A stretch of 64,000 bases of DNA from Candidatus Microthrix parvicella Bio17-1. GTDB taxonomy: Bacteria; Actinomycetota; Acidimicrobiia; Acidimicrobiales; Microtrichaceae. Shown here piece by piece: positions 9,484 to 19,033 of this stretch. The stretch's first letter is position 1; each line of letters begins with the position of its first letter. The stretch lies in the NCBI RefSeq assembly GCF_000299415.1, contig NZ_AMPG01000001.1:1054001-1118000 (forward strand). Direction: 5' to 3'. Position numbers and translations under genes: made by a program. The notes beneath the pieces are model-generated. The model did no database searches. It had not been told where the DNA came from and was given only the letters and a program-made list of their open reading frames with translations.

Positions 9484-9577
9484 CCACTCGGGAGCGGCCG
9501 TCTCGATGGGTCTCGGCCATGGTCATGGCATCAACCGGACGGCCGTCTTCACTGGATCGACTACACCATGGCGGCGT

Positions 9578-11239
9578 TCAGACCGCTGCGAACGTGTCGG
9601 CCAGGTCCCGCAAGTCCTTCTTGGAGATCTTGCCCAGTTCAGCAGTCGGAAACTCGTCGAGGTAATAGACCGCCCGAGGCACCTTGAAGTCGGCCAAAGC
9701 GCCGGCGCAGGCGTCGATGATGGCGGCGGCCATCACCTCCTCCGACTCGGCGCCGGCGTTGCGGATCACGAACGCCACGGGCACCATGTCCAACATGTCG
9801 TGGCTCTTGGCCACGACCGCGATGTCGTCGATACCCGGCACCGTGCGGCACACGTCCTCCACCTCGCGGGCCGACACGTTTTCGCCGCCCACCTTCAGCG
9901 CATCCTTGTCGCGGTCGCAGTAGAAGATGTTGCCGTCGGCCTCCAGGCGAACCACATCCCCGGTGCGGCACCACCCGTCGTTCGAGAACATCTTGGCGTT
10001 GGCCTCGGGATTATTGAGGTACTCCTGAAACACCGAGATGCCCCGCACGCCGCGGATCCACAACTCGCCCATCTCGCCCACTTCGGCTGGGCGATTGGTC
10101 TCGTGATTGACGACCATCATCTCGTAACCGGGTGCAACCCGACCCATGGCCATGTCGGGGTAGGCCTCGTTGGGGACCGAGCGGACGCAATGGGTCACCA
10201 GCTCGGTCATGCCGTAGGCGGCCATGACCCGCATACCAAGCCACTCATCCAGGAACGGCATGATCAGGCCGAACACACCAACCCGAACCGTGTGCTCGGG
10301 GATCGGCTCGGCGCCGATTGCCTTGAAGACGAACGGGATCAACGAAATGTGCGTGACACGGTGGGCGGCGATGACCTGCCAGAAGCGGCTGGTGGAGAAC
10401 TTCGGCTGCAACACCACGGTGCCGCCGGCGCCAAGCACCGTCCACATCGCCCAGCCCTGCGTGTTGATGTGGAAGAACGGCAGGTAACACAGGTAGGTGT
10501 CATCGGGGCCGAAGTCGATGTTGGGCGGGTTGACCTTGGCGCTCCACAGCACGTTGCCGTGCGTGTGCACCACCGCCTTGGGCTTGGAGGTGGTGCCCGA
10601 CGTGAACATGATGCTCACCGGGCGCAACGGATCGGGGTGGAGCGCCGGCACGGTGTCGGCGTCGCCGAACAACGAGTCGAACGACTCACCTCCATGGGCC
10701 AACTGCTCATCGTCGGCAGGCTCGCCCACGTTGTCGTCGGTCACGACCACCCAGGCCAGGTCGGCACCCGCCTCTGCCACCACCGACGCCAACTTGGGTT
10801 GGGTGATTGCCCCGACAGCGCCCGAGTGCTCGATGAAGTAGCTGAGCTCGGCGGCCACGCTGCGGGTGTTGGTGGTGACCGCGATGCCGCCAAGGCGGGC
10901 CACCGCGTACCAGGCGATCGCCGCTTCGGGACAGTTCTCGGCATGGATCAGGACCGCGTCCCCCACGCCAACACCCCGTTCGGCCAGCCCGGCGGCGACC
11001 TTCCTGGTGGCGACGGCGAACTCGCCATAGGTCCAGGTTCGGCTCGGACCGTCCTTGGGCTCCCACACCAAAAACGGGTGATCGGCCCGGTTGGTCGCCC
11101 GCTGGTCGAGCAGCCACCCGACGTCCTGTCCATGAAATTGAAACCTGGCGACGGTCTCGGCGTCGAGCTCCACCGCCACGTCTTCGGCCGCCCCGCTCAC
11201 GTCGACGTTGATTGGCTGCTGATCGTTGGTCGCAGTCAT
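9578..11239 (-). CDS. AMP-dependent acyl-CoA synthetase/ligase
   Basis: A ~553-residue ANL-superfamily acyl-CoA ligase. The P-loop is MFTSGTTSKPKAVVHTH; the A5 motif AAYGMTELV, the A7 motif DGWCRTGDVVRLEADGN, the hinge CDRDKDALKVGGENVS and the C-terminal lysine in LGKISKKDL are all intact. It activates a carboxylic acid to its CoA thioester through an acyl-AMP. Two starts are possible: ATG 11239 with an upstream GGGGG stretch (chosen), or ATG 11266 with no evident ribosome site. A short inverted repeat resembling a TetR-family operator lies just upstream. Substrate class (crotonobetaine/carnitine-like or medium-chain acid) cannot be settled from sequence. Confidence 0.9.
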   Translation of the reverse strand: MTATNDQQPINVDVSGAAEDVAVELDAETVARFQFHGQDVGWLLDQRATNRADHPFLVWEPKDGPSRTWTYGEFAVATRKVAAGLAERGVGVGDAVLIHAENCPEAAIAWYAVARLGGIAVTTNTRSVAAELSYFIEHSGAVGAITQPKLASVVAEAGADLAWVVVTDDNVGEPADDEQLAHGGESFDSLFGDADTVPALHPDPLRPVSIMFTSGTTSKPKAVVHTHGNVLWSAKVNPPNIDFGPDDTYLCYLPFFHINTQGWAMWTVLGAGGTVVLQPKFSTSRFWQVIAAHRVTHISLIPFVFKAIGAEPIPEHTVRVGVFGLIMPFLDEWLGMRVMAAYGMTELVTHCVRSVPNEAYPDMAMGRVAPGYEMMVVNHETNRPAEVGEMGELWIRGVRGISVFQEYLNNPEANAKMFSNDGWCRTGDVVRLEADGNIFYCDRDKDALKVGGENVSAREVEDVCRTVPGIDDIAVVAKSHDMLDMVPVAFVIRNAGAESEEVMAAAIIDACAGALADFKVPRAVYYLDEFPTAELGKISKKDLRDLADTFAAV

Positions 11240-11284
11240 CGCGCTGTTGCCCCCAGGCTGTTGCATCGGGTCAGACTCACTCGA

Positions 11285-11301
11285 TCTGACGGAGTGTCAG
11301 A
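11285..11301. promoter_or_regulatory. Inverted repeat, candidate TetR-type operator
   Basis: TCTGAC-GGAGT-GTCAGA is a perfect 6-bp inverted repeat with a 5-bp centre, located 19 bases upstream of the more distal possible start (11266) of the acyl-CoA ligase gene. TGAC/GTCA half-sites with short spacers are common in operators of lipid-responsive TetR repressors. Which regulator would bind is not known. Confidence 0.4.
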
Positions 11302-11408
11302 GTAGCGATACCGGTCCATACCCGCGCCCGACCGTCGACCCATTGGTCGGGGGTTCCCCGTGCGGCCCACCGTGCGGCCGCCCCGATTCCCCACCGCCTG
11401 AGCCTCCA

Positions 11409-11457
11409 CCCGTCATTGCCCTCCCCCGTCATCGCCCTCCACCCGTCATCGCCCTCC
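11409..11457. repeat. Three tandem 16-bp repeats
   Basis: The unit CCCGTCATCGCCCTCC occurs at 11425-11440 and 11442-11457, with a one-mismatch copy (ATTG for ATCG) at 11409-11424. A single A separates the last two. There are no spacers, so this is a minisatellite rather than a CRISPR array. It lies in the non-coding stretch between the acyl-CoA ligase and the HAD remnant. Confidence 0.9.
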
Positions 11458-11468
11458 CCGGGGCGGGG

Positions 11469-11524
11469 GCCCTGGTGTGAGCGCCCTGGTGTGAGCGCCC
11501 TGGTGTGTCAGCCCTGGTGTGAGA
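11469..11524. repeat. Four tandem 14-bp repeats
   Basis: The unit GCCCTGGTGTGAGC is repeated head to tail: 11469-11482 and 11483-11496 are exact. 11497-11510 ends in TGTCA and 11511-11524 ends in GAGA, so the third and fourth copies differ only at their 3' ends. The core GCCCTGGTGTG is invariant in all four. The array directly follows the 16-bp repeats and precedes the truncated HAD gene. The 11240-11556 stretch otherwise contains no gene. Confidence 0.92.
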
Positions 11525-11556
11525 GCGATGACTGGTGCCGTATCGTGCTCGACACG

Positions 11557-11993
11557 ATGACGTACCCAACCGGCTCTTCGACTTCGACCTCACCCTGTTC
11601 GACCCCGACGGCGCCGAGGCCCATGCGTTTAACAGCACGGTCGCACAGCTGGGGATCGAGCGGGTCGCCGCCCACTACGACGCCTACCGGGACATCAACC
11701 AGGCGCTCTGGGACGCGGTCCATGCGGGCGAACTCACCCCCGGCGACGTGCACGTGTCGAGGTTCGAGCAATGGGTCGCCACCAATGCGCCGGCCGACGT
11801 CCAGCGACCCCGCATCGACCGCCTCGGCATCGAGGACCTGTTCGATGCCATCACCATCTCGACCGAGGCCGGGTCGGCCAAGCCCGACACGGGGATCTTC
11901 GACGTGACGTTCGAGGCGCTTGGGTGGCCCGACAAGTCGGGGGCCGTCATCGTCGGCGACAAGTGGTGGGAGGTGTTCCGCAGCCGTGAATGA
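11557..11993 (+). pseudogene. Broken HAD phosphatase (YjjG/pyrimidine-nucleotidase-like)
   Basis: Pieces of a HAD hydrolase are clear. Motif I is FDFDLTLFDPDGAEAHAF; then come part of the cap, the segment VQRPRIDRLGIEDLFDAITI, motif III SAKPDTGIF, and the beginning of motif IV, AVIVGDK. Three defects are visible. The natural ATG-ACG-TAC start (11557) is one base out of frame with motif I. About 40 residues between the cap and VQRPRI, which should hold motif II, are missing. The protein also stops just after VGDK, where the second Asp of motif IV (GD...D) and ~40 further residues should be. Its 3' end overlaps the start of the DUF2786 gene, whose insertion or rearrangement may have truncated it. 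Confidence 0.7.
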
Positions 11994-12750
11994 TGGACTG
12001 AACGACACCACCTCCAGTGGGTTGGGCAGCGACCGACTCCGCAAGGTTCGGGCGCTGCTGGCCAAGGCGGAGGAAACCAACTTCCCCGACGAGGCCACCA
12101 CGTACCTGGAGAAGGCAGCAGCGCTCGTCGCCAAATGGGAGTTGGACGAGGCGATGGTGTGGGCGGACACGCCGGACGCTCAACGGTCGGCACCGACCTC
12201 CCGCACCATCGACGTTCTGGCTCCGTACGCCGCCCGCAAGAGCGTGCTGTTGGGGGTGATCGCCGAGGCCAACGGATGCCGGGCGATCCGGCTGGACACG
12301 GCATCGGACGGCCACCGGCTGGCGGTCGTCGGCTTCGCGCACGACATCGAGGTGACCGAACTGCTGTTTTCGTCGCTGCTGGTGCAAATGACCCGGGCAA
12401 TGCTGGTCGACGAGTCCCGCCAACGCAGCGCCTCGGCAACTGCGTCGTGGCGTCGCAGCTTCATCGTGGCGTTCTCCAACCGGGTGGGCCAGCGGCTGCA
12501 GGCAGCACGTCGACGTGCGGGGGTCGACCACGACCAGGCCTCGCCGGCCGGCGAATCCACCGCTGCGATCGTGCTGGCCGACCGTTCTCACCGGGTGGAC
12601 GAGGAAACCAGGCGGCAGTTCCCTCGGCTGCGCAGCAGCTACGTCACCTCCGGCGGCTCCGCGTCCGGAGCCAGGGCCGGCGTGCGCGCCGGCAACCAGG
12701 CCGAGTTGGGTGGTCGCCTCAAACCGGCACCCAAAACGTTGTCGAGATGA
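11986..12750 (+). CDS. DUF2786 domain protein
   Basis: A 254-residue protein of unknown function. The N-terminal DUF2786 domain is recognised by DRLRKVRALLAKAEETNFPD followed by a short helical region ending in AKWELDEAMVW. The remaining ~170 residues are basic and helical, rich in Arg, and end in a Gly/Ala-rich tail. The GTG at 11986 is chosen; a GGAGG lies 12 bases upstream inside the preceding pseudogene. The stop overlaps the next gene in ATGA. DUF2786 proteins occur in actinobacteria and phages; no activity is established. The constant partner here is the HExxH protein downstream, which suggests a joint function. Confidence 0.85.
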   Translation: MNDGLNDTTSSGLGSDRLRKVRALLAKAEETNFPDEATTYLEKAAALVAKWELDEAMVWADTPDAQRSAPTSRTIDVLAPYAARKSVLLGVIAEANGCRAIRLDTASDGHRLAVVGFAHDIEVTELLFSSLLVQMTRAMLVDESRQRSASATASWRRSFIVAFSNRVGQRLQAARRRAGVDHDQASPAGESTAAIVLADRSHRVDEETRRQFPRLRSSYVTSGGSASGARAGVRAGNQAELGGRLKPAPKTLSR

Positions 12751-13223
12751 CACGTCGCTCCTCGTCGGCACACTCGGTCATCGACGAGGAGACCGCTCGG
12801 GTTTACGCCGCAGAAGATGAGGCCGCGGCGTCGTTTCCGCCACGGGGCTACCGAAGCTTCGCCGACCTTCGGGCCCACGTCGACGCCATCGTCAGTTCGG
12901 ACTGGTGGGCCGACACGTTCCCCTCGGCACCCATCGAGATGCACGTCGAACGCCGATCCCGCACAGCCACGTTCTCGGCCGCCTGCCGTGCCGATGGCGC
13001 CGGGATCGTGTGGATCGTCGACGGCGAGCACTGGAATGCAGGGGTCGTCTGTCACGAACTGGCACACGTTGCCTCCGGATCCGGGCACGACGCCGGGTTC
13101 CGCACAGCATTGCTGGCGCTGTGGCGCCGGGAGTGCGGCTTCCCCGCCGCCACCGAGCTGTCGGCACAGCTCAACCTGAGGATGACGGGCAACCGGCCCG
13201 GCCAACCGTTCACGAGCAACTGA
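12747..13223 (+). CDS. Putative zinc metallohydrolase (TIGR04338-like)
   Basis: A 158-residue protein with a zinc-protease style motif VCHELAHVASGSGHDAGFR, that is HExxH with a further His nine residues on. The region WIVDGEHWNAGVV leads into the motif, as in the actinobacterial TIGR04338 family of putative metallohydrolases. There is no signal peptide or membrane segment, so it should be cytoplasmic. The ATG overlaps the DUF2786 stop by four bases (ATGA), so the two are translated together. Substrate is unknown. The assignment to TIGR04338 rests on recall of the motif context and is not computed. Confidence 0.75.
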   Translation: MTRRSSSAHSVIDEETARVYAAEDEAAASFPPRGYRSFADLRAHVDAIVSSDWWADTFPSAPIEMHVERRSRTATFSAACRADGAGIVWIVDGEHWNAGVVCHELAHVASGSGHDAGFRTALLALWRRECGFPAATELSAQLNLRMTGNRPGQPFTSN

Positions 13224-13448
13224 AGTGGTGTACGGAACCCAGGTTCATAGCCCTCGATGATTCACCGCAAGATCTGCTCATCGTCATCGTCGGCCGGCTG
13301 AGCTTCGATCACCTCCCGGATCATCTGGCCGCGAGACCCCCCGACGACCTGGGAGGTCCACGCCCCGCTGCCGGCGGGCGACCACGGGCTTGATTATCGT
13401 GAACGGCACACGGTCAGGGCCCCCGCCTCTGTCGTGTCCGGAGGAAAC

Positions 13449-14423
13449 ATGACCCGCGCAACCGTCACCGGAGCGTATGGGCTCGTCGGAGCCAACCTCG
13501 TCCGAGCATTGCTCGACCAGGGGGTGGTGGTACGAGCCGCAGACGTGCGGCGCACCGACTCGCTCGACGGCCTCGACGTTGAGCATGTCGAGGCCGACGT
13601 CCTCGACCCCGAGGCACTTGGCGCCGCCTTCGCCGACGCCGACGTCGTATTTCACCTGGCCGCCATGATCTCGATCGTCGGGGACCCCACCGGCAAGGTT
13701 CGGCAGGTAAACGTCCAGGGGCCTCGCAACGCCGGCACCGCCGCCCGAGCAGCGGGGGTCGGACGTTTTGTGCACTGCTCCTCGGTGCACGCATTCGACC
13801 TGCACAGCTGCGGGCCGTCGCTTGACGAAACCGGACCCCGCACGGCCGGCGCGCCCGCCCCCGCGTACGACCAATCGAAGTTCGCCGGCGAGCAGGCGCT
13901 TCGGGAGGCCGCCGGGACCGACCTCGATTTCGTGATCGTCAACCCCACCGGGGTCATCGGCATCCACGACCACGGGCCCTCGCGTGTGGGCGAAACCATC
14001 CTGGAGCTGCGAGACAACAAGATCCCCGTCAACGTCGGGGGCGGCTTCGACTTTGTCGACGTTCGCGACCTGGTCGACGGCATGATTGCGGCCTGGAGGC
14101 AAGGCCGAACCGGGGAGAACTATCTGCTTTCGGGCACCCGCATCTCGATCAAGGAACTTGCCCAGATCGTCTCGTCGTTCACCGGATCGAGGGTCCCCAG
14201 GATCGACGTTCCGCTGTCGCTCATCACCCCGCTCGGCCCGCTGGTGATGAGGCTGACCCCCGGCAACAGGATCCCCATCTTCACCCCCGACTCGTTGCAC
14301 GCGCTGAGGTACTCACCTTCGGTCAGCCACTACAAGGCTGCCACCGAACTGGGCTACCGGGTGCGCCCCATTCATGAGACGGTGGGCGACACCCTCAACT
14401 GGTTCGCGGCGGCAGGCAGCTGA
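13449..14423 (+). CDS. NAD-dependent epimerase/dehydratase (extended SDR)
   Basis: A 324-residue extended SDR. Cofactor motif TGAYGLVG is at residues ~8-15, the FHLAAM segment follows, and the catalytic Tyr-Lys pair is in YDQSKFAGE; the NPTGVIG loop is typical of dihydroflavonol-reductase / hydroxysteroid-dehydrogenase-like members. The ATG at 13449 follows a GGAGGAAAC ribosome site at ideal spacing. It stands alone between the metallohydrolase (225-base gap with no convincing feature) and the suf operon. It likely reduces or epimerises a lipid, sugar or sterol-like substrate; nothing nearby narrows this down. Confidence 0.9.
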   Translation: MTRATVTGAYGLVGANLVRALLDQGVVVRAADVRRTDSLDGLDVEHVEADVLDPEALGAAFADADVVFHLAAMISIVGDPTGKVRQVNVQGPRNAGTAARAAGVGRFVHCSSVHAFDLHSCGPSLDETGPRTAGAPAPAYDQSKFAGEQALREAAGTDLDFVIVNPTGVIGIHDHGPSRVGETILELRDNKIPVNVGGGFDFVDVRDLVDGMIAAWRQGRTGENYLLSGTRISIKELAQIVSSFTGSRVPRIDVPLSLITPLGPLVMRLTPGNRIPIFTPDSLHALRYSPSVSHYKAATELGYRVRPIHETVGDTLNWFAAAGS

Positions 14424-14519
14424 GGCGGCGGTCGCCGATGGGGGTGAGCACCACCTCTGACGTAGATTGAGCACCACGGGCCGTCGATCGAGCCCTGGGT
14501 CACAGCGACGCCTGACGGC

Positions 14520-14553
14520 TTGTCAATAAACCTCCCCCACGCTAGGTTTATTG
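14520..14553 (+). promoter_or_regulatory. suf operon promoter overlapped by a perfect 10-bp inverted repeat
   Basis: A sigma-70-like promoter can be read: -35 TTGTCA (14520-14525), 17-base spacer, -10 TAGGTT (14543-14548). The perfect inverted repeat CAATAAACCT (14524-14533) / AGGTTTATTG (14544-14553), with a 10-bp centre, covers both promoter elements. A bound dimer would block RNA polymerase. AGGAG precedes the sufB ATG. The arms do not match the SufR or IscR sites I know, so the regulator is unidentified. Its AT-rich arms stand out in this GC-rich sequence. Confidence 0.75.
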
Positions 14554-14576
14554 CCGAACGCAACCGCAGGAGCAGC

Positions 14577-16012
<1,436 letters not shown>

Positions 16013-16013
<1 letters not shown>

Positions 16014-16759
16014 TGCTCTCCATCAAGAACCTCACGGCAACCATCGACGGCAAGACCGTCCTCAACGGCTTCGACCTGGAGGTGGGCGCTGGCGAGGTAC
16101 ACGTGCTGATGGGCCCCAACGGCGCGGGCAAGTCCACGCTGTCCAACGTGCTCACGGGCCGTGACGGCTACACCATCGGCGGCACCGTCGACTTCGACGG
16201 TGAGGACCTGATGGCGATGGATCCCGAGGACCGTGCCAAGGCCGGCCTGTTCCTGGCCTTCCAGCACCCCACCGAGATCCCCGGCGTGGGCAACATGTAT
16301 TTCCTTCGCACAGCGGTCAACTCACGCCGCACCGCAATGGGCCTGCCCGAGATCGCCGCAACCGACTTCCTGAAGCAGGCCAAGGCTGCAATGGCCCTCC
16401 TCGACATGGACCCCGCCTTCCTCAGCCGCTCGGTGAACACCGGGTTCTCCGGCGGCGAGAAGAAGCGCAACGAGGTGCTCCAGCTCAGCCTGCTCGAGCC
16501 CCGCCTGGCCATCCTCGACGAGATCGACTCCGGGTTGGATGTCGACGCGCTGCGCGTCGTGGCCACCGCGGTCGAGGCGCTGCGGTCCCCCGACCGTTCG
16601 ATGATCATCATCACCCACCACCCCAAGCTGCTCGAGTTGGTTCGTCCCGACTTCGTGCACGTGCTCACCGGGGGCAAGATCGTGCGCTCGGGTGGCCCCG
16701 AACTGGCGACTGAGATCGAGGCGCAGGGTTACCTGACCGGCGCCGCCGCACCGGCGTAA
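16013..16759 (+). CDS. sufC: Fe-S cluster assembly ATPase SufC
   Basis: A 248-residue ABC-type ATPase that drives the SufBCD scaffold. Walker A GPNGAGKST is at residues 34-42, the Q-loop at Q84 in AFQHPTEIPG, the signature SGGEKKRNE at 146-154, and Walker B LAILDEIDSGLD at 165-176. The SGGEKKRNE signature and the GLD-VDAL stretch are specific to SufC rather than to transporters. It overlaps sufB by one base and is followed two bases later by sufD, so the three subunits are translated together. Confidence 0.97.
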
Positions 16760-16761
16760 CC

Positions 16762-18111
16762 ATGGCCGTGACCAACACCGCCTTCGAAGTCGCCCCCCTG
16801 GAGCGTCTGGTCCATCCACTGCCCACCGAGTCGGCCAATGGCACCGCCGCCCGGCGCTCCGAGGCGTTCGCCTGGATCGCCGAGCACGGCATGCCCACCC
16901 GGCACGACGAGCCATGGCACTACTCCCCCCACAACGAGCTCGGCACCGCCATGGGCAACGCCGCACCTGCGCAGGCCCGGTCGGTCGACCCGTCGACCAT
17001 CGAGTCGCTCGCAGGGCAACATGGCGGCCCGCGTTTGGTGTTCGTCAACGGGTTCTACTCGGCCGATCTGTCCGACCCGGCCACGTCTTCCGAGGTGTGG
17101 TGCGGGCCCGGCGGCCAGGTCCCGTCCGAACAACACTCGCTGGTGGAGACCGCCGAAGCCCGTGAGTTCACCGATGGGTTCCATGCGCTCAACCGTGCCG
17201 ACGGGGGCGAGGCCGCCGTCGTAATCGCCGCACCAGGGTCGACCACCGACGCACCGATTCACATCGTGCACCTGACCGCTCCCGGCGACACGCTGGAGGT
17301 CGCTCATCCCCGCACGGTCATAGTGATCGGCCAGAACGCCAGCGCGGCGATCATCGAATCCTTCGTCGGCCTCGATGGCGCGGCGCTGCGCAACACCGAC
17401 ACCACGATCTCGTTGGGTGCCGACGCCACGCTCACCCATCACCGGGTGCAGACCGAGGCCGGCGAGGCGATCCACATCGGCCACACCGACGTCATCCAGG
17501 CCGCCAACAGCACCCTGATGTCCACCTCGGTCATGTTCGGCGCTCGGATCGCCCGCAACGCCTTCCGGGTGGAGTTCACCGGCGAGCACGCCACCGCCAA
17601 CCTGTCGGGCATTCAGGTGCTCAACGAGGGGCAGCGCCACGACACGATGATCACCGCCGATCACCGGGCATCGAGCTGCTACAGCGATCAGGAGTTCAAG
17701 TCGGTCATCGAGGAGCGTTCCCGCAGCTCCTTCAGCGGCCACATCATCGTGCGCCCGGGCGTGGTCGACACCGACGCCCACCAGACCAACCGCAACCTGC
17801 TCCTCAGCCCCAACGGGCAGGCCGACACCCGGCCGTGGCTCGAGATCTTCGCCGACGACGTGCGCTGCACCCACGGCGCCACCGTCGGTCGTTTGGACGA
17901 CGAGGCGCTGTTTTATCTGCGCAGCCGCGGCATCGAAGCCGACCTGGCCCGCAGCATGCTCATCGACGCATTCATTCGCGAGGTGATCGACACCGTCAAG
18001 CCAAAGTCGCTCCGCGATCACCTGAAGGCGATCGTCGCCGCCAAGCACGCCGAGGTGTCGATCGGTCACGACGATCTCCACCGGGAAGCCAAGCGTCTGG
18101 ACGCGTCGTGA
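16762..18111 (+). CDS. sufD: Fe-S cluster assembly protein SufD
   Basis: A 449-residue SufD, the second beta-helix subunit of the SufBC2D scaffold. The N-terminus has the DEPWHYSPHNEL motif seen in SufD proteins, and the C-terminal half carries the conserved HGATVGRLDDEALFYLRSRG, followed by the helical RSMLIDAFIREVIDTV. The histidine in CTHGATVG is the conserved SufD iron-site residue. It starts two bases after sufC and its stop overlaps the GTG start of sufT in GTGA. Order B-C-D is unlike the R-B-D-C-S-U-T order common in actinobacteria. Confidence 0.95.
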   Translation: MAVTNTAFEVAPLERLVHPLPTESANGTAARRSEAFAWIAEHGMPTRHDEPWHYSPHNELGTAMGNAAPAQARSVDPSTIESLAGQHGGPRLVFVNGFYSADLSDPATSSEVWCGPGGQVPSEQHSLVETAEAREFTDGFHALNRADGGEAAVVIAAPGSTTDAPIHIVHLTAPGDTLEVAHPRTVIVIGQNASAAIIESFVGLDGAALRNTDTTISLGADATLTHHRVQTEAGEAIHIGHTDVIQAANSTLMSTSVMFGARIARNAFRVEFTGEHATANLSGIQVLNEGQRHDTMITADHRASSCYSDQEFKSVIEERSRSSFSGHIIVRPGVVDTDAHQTNRNLLLSPNGQADTRPWLEIFADDVRCTHGATVGRLDDEALFYLRSRGIEADLARSMLIDAFIREVIDTVKPKSLRDHLKAIVAAKHAEVSIGHDDLHREAKRLDAS

Positions 18112-18677
18112 GCGGCATCGCGTCGGCCATGCGTCCGCTCTCGCGGGACTGCGACGCCGTCACGGTGCCCAACGGTGAGAAGGTGGTCCTCTCGGAGGGC
18201 GACAAGGTTCGAGTCGTCCAGGAGCTGGGCGGCAGCTTCACGGTGAAGACCGACTACGGCAACCTGATGCGCGTCGACGGCATGGATGCCGATGCGCTGG
18301 GACGGGAGCTCCCCAAAGAGCTCGCCGACAAGATCGCACGCGACGCCGAACGGGCAAAGGGGCCGTTCTCGATGGAGTACGTCGAGGAGGCGCTTCAGGA
18401 GGTCTACGACCCCGAGATTCCCGTCAGCATCGTGGAGCTGGGGCTGGTGTACCGGGTCGAAGAGGTGATTCTGGACGACGGTCGTCGTCGCATCGAAATC
18501 GACATGACCATGACCGCGCCCGGCTGTGGCATGGGTGACGTGCTCACCGGTGACGCCAAGAAGGCCACCGAGGCCGTGCCCGGCGTCGACGAGGCCGAGG
18601 TGCAACTGGTGTTCTCACCGCCGTGGGGTGCTCACATGATGAGCGACGCGGTGAAGCTGGAACTCGGCCTGCTGTAG
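18108..18677 (+). CDS. sufT: Fe-S cluster assembly factor SufT (MIP18/DUF59 family)
   Basis: A 189-residue SufT-type protein. The N-terminal extension (RPLSRDCDAVTVPNGEKVVL, then GGSFTVKTDYGNLMRVDGMD) distinguishes SufT from a bare DUF59 domain. The C-terminal MIP18 domain follows, with EVYDPEIPVSIVELGLVY and the cysteine in MTAPGCGMG. SufT assists maturation or transfer of Fe-S clusters. The GTG start overlaps the sufD stop; an ATG at 18129 is the alternative. No sufS, sufU or sufR is present in this window, so the sulfur-delivery cysteine desulfurase must be encoded elsewhere. Confidence 0.92.
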   Translation: MSGIASAMRPLSRDCDAVTVPNGEKVVLSEGDKVRVVQELGGSFTVKTDYGNLMRVDGMDADALGRELPKELADKIARDAERAKGPFSMEYVEEALQEVYDPEIPVSIVELGLVYRVEEVILDDGRRRIEIDMTMTAPGCGMGDVLTGDAKKATEAVPGVDEAEVQLVFSPPWGAHMMSDAVKLELGLL

Positions 18678-18696
18678 TTCTGCGGGAGACAGTCGG

Positions 18697-19011
18697 CTAG
18701 CGGCCGTCGGATTTGCTGCGAGCAGCGAGGCCGACGGCCGAGTTCGACGGCCTCTCGTTGCGCAGGAGTGGTGTCCAGCGCCGAGCGACTGCGTCAGGCA
18801 CATCCGCTTCAGGCTGGTTGGCACTCGGAGCACCCTCATCCGGGAAGCCGGCGGGGGCGGCTTCGGCCTCGGGTTGGAACAGCCTCGCGACCGGAGGCAC
18901 ATCGCAGAAGTACGTCCCTTCCCCCGTAGGGGCAAGGCCCAAGAAGGCCAACGTCAGCAGTGTCACGATCAACAACCCCACCCAGATCCGTGCTCGAGCG
19001 ACGTCACCCAC
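18697..19011 (-). CDS. Small membrane-anchored protein of unknown function
   Basis: A ~104-residue protein with one N-terminal transmembrane helix (IWVGLLIVTLLTLAFLGLA) and a proline/alanine-rich, mostly polar C-terminal tail of ~75 residues. The GTG at 19011 is preferred because AGGGAG lies 8 bases upstream; a TTG at 19047 would overlap the upstream dehydrogenase. I do not recognise a family. It follows the dehydrogenase gene closely on the same strand and converges with sufT, leaving only 19 bases between the stop codons. Confidence 0.55.
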   Translation of the reverse strand: MGDVARARIWVGLLIVTLLTLAFLGLAPTGEGTYFCDVPPVARLFQPEAEAAPAGFPDEGAPSANQPEADVPDAVARRWTPLLRNERPSNSAVGLAARSKSDGR

Positions 19012-19033
19012 GAGCACTTCTCCCTTCTCCAAC

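Noticed and set aside
11409-11524. Repeat arrays as a CRISPR locus
   Set aside because: Units are 14-16 bp, directly adjacent with no unique spacers, and there are no cas genes.
13224-13448. A short minus-strand open stretch ending in DDDDEQILR
   Set aside because: It has no upstream start with a ribosome site, no recognisable family and only ~36 codons; left as non-coding.
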